Assembly (NCBI GenBank): GCA_002331485.1
Contig: DCYS01000036.1
Span: 1,674-65,673, forward strand
DNA from: Flavobacteriales bacterium UBA2104
GTDB lineage: Bacteria > Bacteroidota > Bacteroidia > Flavobacteriales_D > Crocinitomicaceae
DNA: 64,000 nucleotides
Reading direction: 5' to 3'
The notes below the pieces were generated by a model. It was not told the DNA's origin and did no database searches. It worked only from the letters and a program-made list of their open reading frames with translations. Shown one piece after another: positions 1-9,113 of the stretch. Position 1 is the stretch's first letter. Every line of letters starts with the position of its first letter. The position numbers were made by a program, and so were the translations under genes.

Positions 1-1040
1 TGAGTTTCAATAATTGGAAGTGCAGTTAAAGAACCACCACCTTTCACTTTTCCTTTCAATGATTCAGGAAGGTCGTTCATTTGTGCAGCAATATCATCAT
101 CATTGATCACTTTCGCAGCACGCTCTAATAAACGCGAGTGAAGGTAGAATACATCTCCTGGGTATGCCTCACGACCCGGAGGACGACGAAGCAATAACGA
201 TACCTCACGGTATGCAACAGCTTGCTTAGATAAATCATCAAATACGATCAATCCTGGTCGACCTGTATCTCTAAAATATTCACCGATAGCAGCACCCGTC
301 ATTGGAGCGAAATACTGCATTGGTGCAGGATCTGATGCATTCGCTGCTACGATAGTCGTATAAGCCATTGCACCAGCTTCTTCTAATTTCTTTACAATAC
401 CTGCTACTGTAGATCCTTTTTGTCCTACTGCAACATAAATACAGTGAACAGGCTCTCCACGATCGTAAAACTCTTTTTGGTTAATGATCGCATCAATTGC
501 AACTGTTGTTTTACCTGTTTGACGGTCTCCAATGATCAACTCACGCTGACCTCTACCGATTGGAATCATGGCATCTACAGACTTGATCCCAGTTTGAAGT
601 GGTTCCGTTACAGGCTCACGGTAAATAACACCTGGAGCTTTACGCTCGATCGGCATTTCGAAAAGCTCTCCTTCGATCTTTCCTTTACCGTCGATCGGGT
701 TACCCAGTGTATCAACAACACGTCCTACGATTCCTTCACCTACTTTTACAGAGGCGATGATTCCAAGACGCTTTACAGTATCACCTTCTTTTACTTCAGA
801 AGAGCTACCTAATAGTACAGCACCTACATTATCCTCTTCAAGGTTCAATGCAATACCACGAAGTCCGCCTTCGAACTCGATCAATTCACCATACTGAACT
901 CCTCCAAGTCCATAAATACGAGCAATACCATCACCTATTTGGAGAACGGTACCGACCTCTTGAAGTTCAGCTTCCGATTTAAATCCTGAAAGCTCTTCTC
1001 TTAAGATTGCAGAAACTTCTGCTGGTTTTATATCTGCCAT
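1..1040 (-). CDS. atpA: ATP synthase F1 subunit alpha (3' end outside window)
   Basis: Non-catalytic nucleotide-binding alpha subunit of the F1 head of ATP synthase, a peripheral cytoplasmic complex. Translation from the ATG at 1038-1040 begins MADIKPAEVSAILREEL and runs without a stop to the window edge, giving the first about 346 of the usual 510-530 residues. The Walker A motif GDRQTGKTT and the stretch GQREL just before it are clear, followed by the alpha-type VFDDLSKQAVAYRE segment. It is the last visible gene of the atpB-E-F-H-A order; atpG would be expected next, beyond the window. It sits 35 bases after atpH. The identification is secure; only the C-terminus is unseen. Confidence 0.98.
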   Translation of the reverse strand, partial: MADIKPAEVSAILREELSGFKSEAELQEVGTVLQIGDGIARIYGLGGVQYGELIEFEGGLRGIALNLEEDNVGAVLLGSSSEVKEGDTVKRLGIIASVKVGEGIVGRVVDTLGNPIDGKGKIEGELFEMPIERKAPGVIYREPVTEPLQTGIKSVDAMIPIGRGQRELIIGDRQTGKTTVAIDAIINQKEFYDRGEPVHCIYVAVGQKGSTVAGIVKKLEEAGAMAYTTIVAANASDPAPMQYFAPMTGAAIGEYFRDTGRPGLIVFDDLSKQAVAYREVSLLLRRPPGREAYPGDVFYLHSRLLERAAKVINDDDIAAQMNDLPESLKGKVKGGGSLTALPIIET

Positions 1041-1075
1041 TTTTACAAACTTTTATTAGCGACTAATCCGCTAAA

Positions 1076-1609
1076 TTATCTTGTTAAACGTTGTTTCAAT
1101 TCATTTAATTGGTGAGCCACACTCGCATCTATTCGCGTGTCACCCATTCTTACTACGAACCCCCCGATCAGATCTTCATCGATCTTCTCGTTTAATTCGA
1201 TCTCACCTTTTACGGCTTTGTTCAATTTATCAAGGATAGACTGCTTTACCTTATCATCCAACTTATGAGCAGATGTTAATGTTACGGGAACAATTCCACG
1301 AACAGCCTTCACTTTTGCAATATATTCTTCAGCGATCAATGGAAGAAGCATTTCACGACGATTCTTTGTAAGGAGGTGAACAAACTTTTTTGTTAACTCC
1401 TGGAAAGAAGGAAATACCTTATCCAATACAGCACTTTTCTTATCCGACTTAATGATCGGGTTATTCAAAAAAGCTGTAAAATCACGATTCTCGTTTGCTA
1501 CATCGATAAGTGCATTCATATCTGCAAGAACTGCATCAATTGCTTTCTTCTCCTCAGAGAGCTCAAGCAATGACTGCGCGTATCGACCTGCTACTTTAAA
1601 TCCTTTCAT
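1076..1609 (-). CDS. atpH: ATP synthase F1 subunit delta
   Basis: Delta subunit (OSCP equivalent) that joins the top of the F1 head to the peripheral b stalk. The 177-residue product has the family's usual length. It begins MKGFKVAGRYAQSLLELS, the typical helical N-terminus, and has the conserved C-terminal segment DLIGGFVVRMGDTRIDASV followed by a short helix. It starts four bases after the atpF stop codon, so translation is probably coupled. Sequence identity within this family is low, but the operon position between b and alpha settles the assignment. Confidence 0.96.
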   Translation of the reverse strand: MKGFKVAGRYAQSLLELSEEKKAIDAVLADMNALIDVANENRDFTAFLNNPIIKSDKKSAVLDKVFPSFQELTKKFVHLLTKNRREMLLPLIAEEYIAKVKAVRGIVPVTLTSAHKLDDKVKQSILDKLNKAVKGEIELNEKIDEDLIGGFVVRMGDTRIDASVAHQLNELKQRLTR

Positions 1610-1613
1610 CGTT

Positions 1614-2108
1614 CTAGTTTAAACTGATATCATCAGCTAATTTCGAAGCTAATTCTTTTTGTTTAGCGTCTGAAGATAACTCCTCACGGATCACTTTCTC
1701 AGCGATCTCAAGAGCAACTGTTGCTACCTGTGCTTTCAATTCAGTCAACGCAGCATTCTTTTCAGACTCGATCGAAGCTCTAGCACTTTCCAAAACTTTA
1801 TCAGCTTCTGATTTTGCTTTTCCTTTTGCTTCTTCGATCATTCTGTTACTCGTCTCTTTCGCTTCTTTGATCATTTGATCACGTTCAACACGAGCTTCTT
1901 TCAAAAGATTTTCATTTTTGGTTTGAAGTTCCTGCATTTCTGCTTTCGTCTTCTTCGCCATGTCAAGTGCTTCCTGAATGTTTTCTTCACGATTCTTTAC
2001 AGCACCCATCAATGGTTTCCAAATGAACTTTGTCAATACAAACATCAACAATAGGAAAACTAATCCTGTCCAAAAAATCAACCCTATGTCTGGAGTAATT
2101 AAATCCAT
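1614..2108 (-). CDS. atpF: ATP synthase F0 subunit b
   Basis: Peripheral stalk subunit b: an N-terminal membrane anchor (about residues 8-28, IGLIFWTGLVFLLLMFVLTK) followed by a long charged helix rich in Lys, Glu and Ala, predicted to form the right-handed coiled coil that holds delta and F1 in place. The 164-residue length is normal. Only one b-type gene is present, so the stalk is probably a b2 homodimer. It lies between atpE and atpH in the expected order. Confidence 0.97.
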   Translation of the reverse strand: MDLITPDIGLIFWTGLVFLLLMFVLTKFIWKPLMGAVKNREENIQEALDMAKKTKAEMQELQTKNENLLKEARVERDQMIKEAKETSNRMIEEAKGKAKSEADKVLESARASIESEKNAALTELKAQVATVALEIAEKVIREELSSDAKQKELASKLADDISLN

Positions 2109-2187
2109 CTTTTATTTATTTAATCTTTGTTTCAAATCTTAAAAAACCTCCGCACAACCAACCGTTATGCGGAGATTAATCTTGTTC

Positions 2188-2391
2188 TTATCCTTGAAGC
2201 AAACCTACAACAACACCGAATAATGCAACACCCTCAATAAGTGCGGCAGCGATAATCATTGCTGTTTGAATCTTAGACGTAGCTTCTGGTTGGCGAGCGA
2301 TTGCATCCATTGCAGATCCACCGATTCGTCCAATTCCTAATCCTGCACCTAGTACAGCGATTCCAGCTCCTACAGCAGCTAATCCAGTCAT
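2188..2391 (-). CDS. atpE: ATP synthase F0 subunit c
   Basis: Subunit c, the proteolipid that forms the rotating membrane ring. The 67-residue product is two hydrophobic helices joined by the polar loop around ARQPE. Helix 1 carries the Gly-rich packing motif GAGLGIGRIGG and helix 2 has the ion-binding glutamate in ALIEGVALFG (about residue 54). The residue after this Glu is Gly rather than the Ser or Thr of known sodium-binding rings, which favours proton coupling; this is an inference. It lies 29 bases after atpB. Confidence 0.97.
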   Translation of the reverse strand: MTGLAAVGAGIAVLGAGLGIGRIGGSAMDAIARQPEATSKIQTAMIIAAALIEGVALFGVVVGLLQG

Positions 2392-2420
2392 AACTATTTG
2401 TTTTTATTAAGATTACAAAA

Positions 2421-3533
2421 TTAATGATGTTCCGACACCGCCGCTCCAATGAACAACGCTGACAACATCGTAAAAATAAACGCCTGTAAAAAGGCAACTA
2501 ACAACTCTAACACATTTATAAATAATGCCATTGGTACTGAAAGGAATCCCCATGCAGCACTTTGGAATGTAAATATGATTCCAACTAAAGACAAGATTAT
2601 AATGTGACCCGCAGTGATATTCGCAAACAAACGAATCATCAATGCAAAAGGCTTTGTAAATATTCCAATAAATTCAACAGGGATCATAATCGGCAAAAGC
2701 GCCTTTGGAACACCTGGCGTTGCAAAAATATGTTGCCAATAGTGCTTATTCCCTGATACAACTGTTAGAATTAAAGTAAATGATGCTAGAACTAACGTAA
2801 AGCTAATATTACCCGTTAAGTTCGCTCCTCCCGGGAATACCGGAATCAATCCTAGTAAGTTATTGATCCAAATAAAAAAGAATACTGTCAATAGGAAAGG
2901 CATGAACCTTTTGTATTTTGATTCTCCAATATTCGCAATAGCAATGTCGTCACGGATATACACCACGAATGGCTCAATGTACTTTGCTAATCCTTTTGGC
3001 GGAGCTAGACCGTCTTTCTTATATGTGTTAACTGCAGCCTTCAAAATAACAAATAGAAGGATCGCTGAAAAAATCAATGCGAATACATTCTTTGTGATCG
3101 AAAAATCAAGCGGCTTAGCGTTTGTTGGATGTCCATCATGAAAATCAAGAAGTCCAGCTTCATTTAACTTGTAGATCTTTTCGTGATAGATTGCGTAACC
3201 CAACTCCTCATTGGCAACATAATGCTCATGCTCACCTTTTTCATTTGTGAATTCAATGTGTTCTCCGTGATAAAGTTCAGAAGATAGGAAGACCTTCAAA
3301 CCACCGTCGATCAAAATGATCGGCAACGGAACTGAGATGTGCTTTTCATGTCCATCTTCACCTTCCAGCGTGAGAATGTGCCACTCGTGCGCATCCTTGA
3401 TGTGGTGCATGATCATCTCATTCACATCAACTTTTTCGCCTTCTTCGTTGCTACTTGAAAAAACAGGAGCTGATACTAAAAGTACTAAACTCCAAATGAA
3501 TGCCTTAAGCGTTGTATTCAACATTATTCTCAC
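2421..3533 (-). CDS. atpB: ATP synthase F0 subunit a with signal peptide and periplasmic extension
   Basis: Subunit a, which forms the two proton half-channels against the c ring. At 370 residues it is about 100 longer than the E. coli protein (271). The extra part is N-terminal: a signal peptide (about residues 1-27, ending APVFSSS) and a His- and Glu-rich soluble stretch of roughly 120 residues, as is common in Bacteroidota. The membrane core follows from about residue 150. The essential arginine is visible in PFALMIRLFANITAGH. First gene of the operon. A start at the Met four codons downstream (MLNTTLKAF) is equally possible. No atpI or atpZ gene lies immediately upstream. Confidence 0.96.
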   Translation of the reverse strand: MRIMLNTTLKAFIWSLVLLVSAPVFSSSNEEGEKVDVNEMIMHHIKDAHEWHILTLEGEDGHEKHISVPLPIILIDGGLKVFLSSELYHGEHIEFTNEKGEHEHYVANEELGYAIYHEKIYKLNEAGLLDFHDGHPTNAKPLDFSITKNVFALIFSAILLFVILKAAVNTYKKDGLAPPKGLAKYIEPFVVYIRDDIAIANIGESKYKRFMPFLLTVFFFIWINNLLGLIPVFPGGANLTGNISFTLVLASFTLILTVVSGNKHYWQHIFATPGVPKALLPIMIPVEFIGIFTKPFALMIRLFANITAGHIIILSLVGIIFTFQSAAWGFLSVPMALFINVLELLVAFLQAFIFTMLSALFIGAAVSEHH

Positions 3534-3567
3534 TTTATAAAAGAATAGTTCCGTTCAAAATTCGGGG

Positions 3568-3598
3568 CAAAGGTATATAATCTTTTACAAAGGTCAAT
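3568..3598 (-). promoter_or_regulatory. Promoter of the atp operon (Bacteroidota type)
   Basis: On the minus strand the sequence reads ATTG, 19 bases, then TACCTTTG, matching the Bacteroidota sigma-factor consensus (TTTG-N19-TAnnTTTG) with one mismatch in the upstream box. It lies about 35 bases upstream of the atpB ATG, predicting a leader of roughly 28 bases. Confidence 0.65.
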
Positions 3599-3639
3599 GT
3601 TTTTTATTTGGTTTTGAACAAAAATTCATCACATTGCCA

Positions 3640-3687
3640 TAACACCCCATTAACCTAGGCTTTAAGACTCTCATTACGGGGGTGTTA
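3640..3687. repeat. Inverted repeat between msrA and atpB
   Basis: TAACACCCC (3640-3648) is perfectly complementary to GGGGTGTTA (3679-3687), with a 30-base spacer. It lies downstream of the msrA stop codon and upstream of the atp promoter. There is no U-tract on either strand, so it is not a typical intrinsic terminator. It may be an RNA stem at the msrA 3' end or a protein-binding site. Confidence 0.45.
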
Positions 3688-3708
3688 GACGGGTCAAATA
3701 AAATCCAC

Positions 3709-4356
3709 CTAATGTCCTTCTTTCAACAATTCAGGATATTTTCTTTTGAATTTATTTAACCTTGGGATAGACACTGCTCGAACGTATGAGTTGTTTGGAT
3801 TTCTTTCCTCATAATTTTGGTGGTAGTCTTCTGCTTTGTAAAACGCTTCAAATTGAACTACCTCTGTTGTGATCTTTGGAAATACTTGTTTGCTTAAAAG
3901 CTCGTCAATGTAATTTTCTGCTAACTCCTTTTCCTTTTCATTTCTGTAGAATATTGCACTCCTATATTGACGCCCTCTATCTGGACCCTGTTGATTCAAA
4001 GTTGTAGGATCGTGAGAACCAAAGAACACTTTCAATAGAGTTGGATAGTCCACTTTCGTTGAGTCATAATGAACAGCAACTGATTCTGCATGATCTGTTC
4101 TACCAGCACTCACATCGTTATAATTTGCGGTCGATTTCTTTCCTCCTGAGTAACCTGATATAACATCACTAACTCCTTCAACAGACTCAAAAATCGCTTC
4201 AACGCACCAAAAACAACCACTTGCAAAATACGCTACAGCATTGGTCTCAATCTTTTCATTATCACTTACATGCTTTTGATCTACATCAACATCTGTAGAG
4301 GCATTGCATGCTAAAAAAATTGAAACGAATAGTAAAACACTGATTATCTTGAACAT
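3709..4356 (-). CDS. msrA: Peptide-methionine (S)-S-oxide reductase, lipoprotein
   Basis: Reduces the S epimer of methionine sulfoxide in oxidised proteins. The active-site motif GCFWC follows the Ala-Ser of YFASGCFWCVEAIFE, and the downstream family segments GYSGG, HAESVAV, GRQYRSAIFY and AEDYHQNY are all present. The N-terminus is a lipoprotein signal (MFKIISVLLFVSIFLAC), so mature protein would be lipidated at Cys17 and act in the periplasm or at the outer membrane rather than in the cytosol. Length is 215 residues against 175-215 for the family. Transcribed alone, between the atp operon and a divergent glycosyltransferase gene. Confidence 0.95.
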   Translation of the reverse strand: MFKIISVLLFVSIFLACNASTDVDVDQKHVSDNEKIETNAVAYFASGCFWCVEAIFESVEGVSDVISGYSGGKKSTANYNDVSAGRTDHAESVAVHYDSTKVDYPTLLKVFFGSHDPTTLNQQGPDRGRQYRSAIFYRNEKEKELAENYIDELLSKQVFPKITTEVVQFEAFYKAEDYHQNYEERNPNNSYVRAVSIPRLNKFKRKYPELLKEGH

Positions 4357-4408
4357 AGTTTTTTTCTTTCATAAACGTTTGAGCACCACTTTTGGTTTTT
4401 TGATTCAA

Positions 4409-4416
4409 CAAAAGTA
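4409..4416 (-). promoter_or_regulatory. -7 box for msrA
   Basis: TACTTTTG on the minus strand is a perfect match to the Bacteroidota TAnnTTTG element, 53 bases before the msrA ATG. No good TTG box is seen at the expected spacing, so the assignment is moderate. Confidence 0.4.
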
Positions 4417-4452
4417 TTTGAATTTACTTACTTTTAGACCCACCAAAAAGAT

Positions 4453-5589
4453 ATGAGAATAGCGGTAAATACACGATTTCTGCTTCCAAAGAAAATGGAA
4501 GGTTTTGGATGGTATACTTTCGAAACGATCTCGCGTATTGTTAAGAAACACCCAGAGCACGAGTTCTTTTTTTTCTTTGACCGTCCGTTCGATAAAAAGT
4601 TCATATTTGCATCGAATGTTACTCCTGTAGTTCTCAACCCTCCGGCTCGACACCCGATATTATTTAAAATTTGGTTTGATCGTTCCGTTACTAAAGCACT
4701 CAAGAAATATCAGTGTGATGCTTTTATCTCCCCAGATGGTTATTTGTCGTTGAAGACTGATGTTCCTCAGCTTGGAGTCATTCATGATCTAAATTTTGAG
4801 CATCACCCAAAAGATATACCTGCTTCCGCATTAAAATATCTGAAGAATTATTTCCCAAAATTTGCTCAAAAAGCAGATCGACTTTGTACGGTATCAGAGT
4901 ATTCGAAACAAGATATCGTAAAGTCTTACGGTATAGATCCGAAGAAAATAGATGTTACGCACAACGGTGTATCTGACATTTTTAGACCGATAAAAAAAGA
5001 TCAAGAAAAAAAGATCAGATTTAAATATACAGACAGTCGACCTTACATTTTATTCGTTGGAGCTATTCACAAAAGAAAGAATCTAAGTCGCTTGATCACA
5101 GCTTTCGAACGGATAAAACAAGATACAGATCTTCCTCATCAATTATTGATCGTGGGAGAACCAATGTGGAATTCCCAGCAAGTCAAAGTAAGTGGTCGAA
5201 TGAAAAAGTACGTATCGTTTACTGGTCATTTAAAGCTTGATGAGCTTGCACAGGTTATGGCCACAGCTGATGTTTTTGCATTCGTTAGTTATTTCGAAGG
5301 TTTTGGCATTCCGTTACTGGAAGCAATGAAATCCGGTACTCCAGTTCTAGCAGGAGATCGTACAGCTTTACCAGAGATCGGTGGTGATGCAGCGATGTAC
5401 TGTGACCCTTTCAGTATCGATGATATATATGAAAAACTATATGATCTTTTGAGTAATGAACGAATTCAAAAAGATATGATCTCATCGGGATTAGAAAGAG
5501 CCGAACTGTTCTCCTGGGATCAAACCGCCGACTCACTTTGGGAATCGTTTGAAGAAATGATGAAGCAAAAAAGGGTGACCAAAAAATAG
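4453..5589 (+). CDS. GT4-family glycosyltransferase
   Basis: Retaining glycosyltransferase with a GT-B fold, 378 residues. The C-terminal nucleotide-sugar domain shows PYILFVGAIHKRKNL (strand and loop opening the domain) and the family signature EGFGIPLLEAMKSGTPVLAG with its EX7E pattern. The N-terminal domain carries the acceptor-side motifs GVIHDLNFEHHP and VSEYSKQDIVKSYGI. No signal peptide: cytoplasmic or membrane-peripheral. It probably adds a hexose or mannose to a surface polysaccharide or glycolipid, but donor and acceptor cannot be told from sequence. Monocistronic, divergent from msrA; its 3' end overlaps the terminator of the convergent RND operon. Confidence 0.88.
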   Translation: MRIAVNTRFLLPKKMEGFGWYTFETISRIVKKHPEHEFFFFFDRPFDKKFIFASNVTPVVLNPPARHPILFKIWFDRSVTKALKKYQCDAFISPDGYLSLKTDVPQLGVIHDLNFEHHPKDIPASALKYLKNYFPKFAQKADRLCTVSEYSKQDIVKSYGIDPKKIDVTHNGVSDIFRPIKKDQEKKIRFKYTDSRPYILFVGAIHKRKNLSRLITAFERIKQDTDLPHQLLIVGEPMWNSQQVKVSGRMKKYVSFTGHLKLDELAQVMATADVFAFVSYFEGFGIPLLEAMKSGTPVLAGDRTALPEIGGDAAMYCDPFSIDDIYEKLYDLLSNERIQKDMISSGLERAELFSWDQTADSLWESFEEMMKQKRVTKK

Positions 5590-5596
5590 CCACCCT
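5567..5596 (-). terminator. Intrinsic terminator of the RND efflux operon
   Basis: AGGGTG (5572-5577) pairs with CACCCT (5591-5596), and on the minus strand the hairpin is followed by six U residues (5572-5567). It terminates the tetR-tolC-adaptor-RND transcript inside the last codons of the convergent glycosyltransferase gene. Confidence 0.6.
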
Positions 5597-5621
5597 CTCA
5601 GTAATCAAAACTAACTTATTA

Positions 5622-8600
5622 TCAAACGGTTGATTTCAATTTCCAACCTGCCTTTTTGTAAATCCAAACTTTCAATCTCCACAATGAGAGATACATCGCT
5701 GGTACAATTACCAGTGTTAAGAAAGTCGCAAATGTTAATCCATAGATTATCGTCCAGGCCATTGGAGAGAAGAACATATTATTATCTCCTCCAATGAAGA
5801 TGTTTGCATCATAATCAGTTATCAAACCTACGAAATCAATGTTCAGCCCAATCGCTAATGGAATCAAACCGAGTACTGTTGTTATGGCTGTTAACAATAC
5901 AGGACGCAAACGAACTTCCCCACCTCTGATCGTAGCTTTTACCACTTCTTCATCTGAGAGCTGTTCCTCTTCTCCTAGTTTGAGTTCTTCACGTCTTTCT
6001 TTTCTGATCAGGTTCGTATAATCAATAAGAACGATCGCGTTGTTCACAACTACACCGGCAAGAGAAATAATACCGATCATCGTCATGATGATCACAAACG
6101 TCTGTCCACTAATAACTAATCCTAAGAATACACCAATCAATGATAGCACAACAGCAAAAAGAATGATCGATGGTGTAGAATAAGAGTTGAACTGTGTTAC
6201 AATGATCAATAAGATCAAGAATACAGCAATCAATAAGGCATTACTCAAGAAGGCCATTTCTTTTGCTTGTTCTTCCTGCTGACCAGTAAATGCATAGTTT
6301 ACATTTTCAGCTATTTCACCTTCAGCTTCGTAATCGATCATTTTCTCTTTCAATTCAGCAACGACTTCGTTTGCATTATATCCTTCAGAAACATCGGATG
6401 TAATAACAACCATTGGAGTTTGATCTTTTCGTACCACTCCGGTATAGGAAATGTTTTCTTTCGGGTCTTTAATGACACTTCGAATCGGAATATTCAACAG
6501 TTGTCCTTTATTATTTCTGAACATTAGTTTTTGATCCAACAGGGCATCAAGGTTATAACGATCTTGTTGCTTGAATCGGATCACCATGTCATAGTTCTCT
6601 TCATCTTTGGTATAAGTTGCTACGTCCTGACCAAGCAGAGCCTTACGGATAGCCATACCAATTTGACTTGTGGAAGCATTAAGCCTTCTTGCCTGATCTC
6701 TATCAACTTCAATAGGAATTTCAGGACGCGTTGCTTCAACATTCAGCTTGAGTTCGTCAACACCTTGGACTTTCTGTCTGTCCAGGTACGTTTTAATCTC
6801 CGTTGCCTCCAGGATCAAATTCTTATAATCTGGCTGACCTGTGTTGGTCAACTCGATATTGATCGGTGGCTGCTGTGGTGGTCCCATCGCATTTTTCTGA
6901 ATAGAAACCTGAACATCAGCAGGCAAAGTTCCTTTTAACTTATCCTGTAATTCACGAAGTAAAAAGCTGGTAGTATTAACAGAATCACGGTATTCGAATT
7001 CTGCAAAGTTTAATGTTATCCTCGCTTTGTGAGGGCTATCACCCATACTTGGACCTTGAGATGGATCTCCAGTTCCTTTTCCAACTTGAGAAATAATTGA
7101 CTGGATGATCCATTCGTCTTTTTTCTTTCCAACAGTGTCCTCAAGATATGGTTTTAGTACCTCATTTACCTTGTCCTCTAGAATCAGTGTAGACTCATTG
7201 GTCTTCTTGATATCAGTCCCAATAGGATGAGTGATAAAGATATTTACATACTTAGGTTGGTTCTGTGGGAAGAACTCAACTTTCGGTTGAAATACACCCA
7301 CCAATATAAATGACCCGATTAACATTAAAAACGTTCCTATAATGAAAAACACAGGTCTTTTACCGCGCAGTGCGAAGGTTAGGAAACGCTTGTAAATCCG
7401 CTCGAGGATCGGTAGGAATTTCTGCTGGAAGTAAATAGTTCCCGGGAAGAAAAGAAAAATATTTGCTAGCGAGATCAATCCGATCAAGGCTAATATGTTT
7501 CCGAAAGTTACTGCACCAAGTACGACAAATAATACACCAATTACAATGAAAACCAGTGCATATAGAATCGCCTTTCTTCGTTTAGGAGATCCTTGATCAA
7601 CCTTCATGTAAAGAGCAGTAAGCGTTGGGTTGATCACCAGTGCAACAAAAAGTGATGACCCTAGTACGATCATCAATGTGATCGGGAGATACTTCATGAA
7701 CTCTCCAAATATACCAGGCCACAATGCGAGTGGTACGAATGCAGCAAGCGTTGTAGCTGTTGAGGCAATGATCGGCCACGCTACTTCACTAACACCAGCA
7801 ACTGCCGCTTTAAAAGGAGGCATTTTCTCCTCATCCATTAATCGATAAATATTTTCGACAACAACGATCCCGTTATCCACAAGCATACCCAATGCAAGTA
7901 CCAGAGAGAAGAGCACCATAACATTCAAGGTTACACCCATTGAATCAAGGATCAGGAAGGACATTAACATCGAAAGCGGAATCGCAACACCAACGAAAAT
8001 CGCATTTCTTGCACCTAAGAAAAATAATAGAACTAACGTTACCAGAATAATTCCAAAAATGATCGAATTCTCCAGGTTGGCAACCATGTCCCTTGTCTGT
8101 GTAGACTGATCATTTGTAATCGAAACAGAAACACCTGCAGGGATCACATTATCCTCTTTGGCTTTCTCCACGATCTCATCAATCTTATCTGCTGCTACAA
8201 GTAAGTTCTTACCACCTTGTTTGATGATATCCAGCATAACAACTGGCTGTCCAAACTCTCTTGCATAAGAAGTCGTATCTCCATCACCAAAATATACATT
8301 AGCAATGTCTTTTAGCTTAACAGGTTTGTAGTCCTCCTGCTTTACGATCACATCTCCTAACTCTTCAGAGTTTTCGAATTCCCCATCGATCATGATGGTT
8401 TTTCGCAATCCATCCATGAGAATTTCACCACCAGAAATCGTCGTGTGTTCCGCTCGAATTGCGTTCTCAATATCCGAAAGAGAAACACGAACAGCCTCAG
8501 CTTTCAATCGATCTACGTCGATTCTCATTTCTTCTTCCTGAACACCTCGTATATTTACCTCATTGATCTCAGGTAGATCCTCGATCGTTTCCTTTAGATC

Positions 8601-9104
8601 TTCACCGATCTCCTTGAGCACCTTTGGTCCTTTTCCACTAAGGTTAATGTTCATGATCGGGAAATCACTTGGGTTGATCTCAAAAATGTTCGGTTCTACA
8701 GGAAGGTCAGGAAAATCTGATTCAGATCTTGCCTGATCCACAGCATCCTTCACCTTGGTTAGTGCCTCATTCACATCGATATCAAAATCAAATTTGATTC
8801 GGATCGTTGTATAGCCATGTTGAGAAGTGGCATTAATCTCATCGACCATCTTGATCGTGGAAACCTCTTTTTCGACAGCTTCGGCAATTTTATCCGACAT
8901 GTAAGCCGGCGAAGATCCAGGTTTTGCAATACCTACATATATCTCAGGAATCTGCAACTCCGGAAAGTTTTCTTTGGGCATCGACTGGTAAGAGACTATA
9001 CCTCCAAGAAAGAGGATAGCGATGATCAAGAAGACTGTTTTAGAATTCTTTACTGACCAATTAGATAGCCCAAATATCTTTGTACTATTGTTGTTTTCTG
9101 ACAT
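5622..9104 (-). CDS. RND efflux transporter permease (HAE1-like)
   Basis: Inner-membrane proton-driven RND pump of 1160 residues, slightly longer than AcrB (1049). It opens with the typical SVKNSKTVFLIIAILFLGGI helix and has two halves, each with a large periplasmic loop and a multi-helix bundle. In TM4 the usual Asp-Asp pair is Asp-Asn (GMLVDNGIVVVEN, about residue 408), and TM10 reads NAIVLIDYTNLI without the AcrB lysine, so the proton relay differs from AcrB. Extra hydrophobic sequence lies between the two halves (about residues 510-560). It ends the operon after TetR, TolC and adaptor genes; the substrate is unknown (drugs, lipids or surfactants are possible). Confidence 0.93.
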   Translation of the reverse strand: MSENNNSTKIFGLSNWSVKNSKTVFLIIAILFLGGIVSYQSMPKENFPELQIPEIYVGIAKPGSSPAYMSDKIAEAVEKEVSTIKMVDEINATSQHGYTTIRIKFDFDIDVNEALTKVKDAVDQARSESDFPDLPVEPNIFEINPSDFPIMNINLSGKGPKVLKEIGEDLKETIEDLPEINEVNIRGVQEEEMRIDVDRLKAEAVRVSLSDIENAIRAEHTTISGGEILMDGLRKTIMIDGEFENSEELGDVIVKQEDYKPVKLKDIANVYFGDGDTTSYAREFGQPVVMLDIIKQGGKNLLVAADKIDEIVEKAKEDNVIPAGVSVSITNDQSTQTRDMVANLENSIIFGIILVTLVLLFFLGARNAIFVGVAIPLSMLMSFLILDSMGVTLNVMVLFSLVLALGMLVDNGIVVVENIYRLMDEEKMPPFKAAVAGVSEVAWPIIASTATTLAAFVPLALWPGIFGEFMKYLPITLMIVLGSSLFVALVINPTLTALYMKVDQGSPKRRKAILYALVFIVIGVLFVVLGAVTFGNILALIGLISLANIFLFFPGTIYFQQKFLPILERIYKRFLTFALRGKRPVFFIIGTFLMLIGSFILVGVFQPKVEFFPQNQPKYVNIFITHPIGTDIKKTNESTLILEDKVNEVLKPYLEDTVGKKKDEWIIQSIISQVGKGTGDPSQGPSMGDSPHKARITLNFAEFEYRDSVNTTSFLLRELQDKLKGTLPADVQVSIQKNAMGPPQQPPINIELTNTGQPDYKNLILEATEIKTYLDRQKVQGVDELKLNVEATRPEIPIEVDRDQARRLNASTSQIGMAIRKALLGQDVATYTKDEENYDMVIRFKQQDRYNLDALLDQKLMFRNNKGQLLNIPIRSVIKDPKENISYTGVVRKDQTPMVVITSDVSEGYNANEVVAELKEKMIDYEAEGEIAENVNYAFTGQQEEQAKEMAFLSNALLIAVFLILLIIVTQFNSYSTPSIILFAVVLSLIGVFLGLVISGQTFVIIMTMIGIISLAGVVVNNAIVLIDYTNLIRKERREELKLGEEEQLSDEEVVKATIRGGEVRLRPVLLTAITTVLGLIPLAIGLNIDFVGLITDYDANIFIGGDNNMFFSPMAWTIIYGLTFATFLTLVIVPAMYLSLWRLKVWIYKKAGWKLKSTV

Positions 9105-9113
9105 CGTCTCTTA

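Noticed and set aside
2188..2391. Sodium-type c ring
   Set aside because: The residue after the ion-binding Glu is Gly and no Ser/Thr partner is seen, so proton coupling is the default.
2273..2497. Minus-strand 74-residue frame across atpE/atpB
   Set aside because: It overlaps two strongly supported genes in another frame and has no family resemblance.
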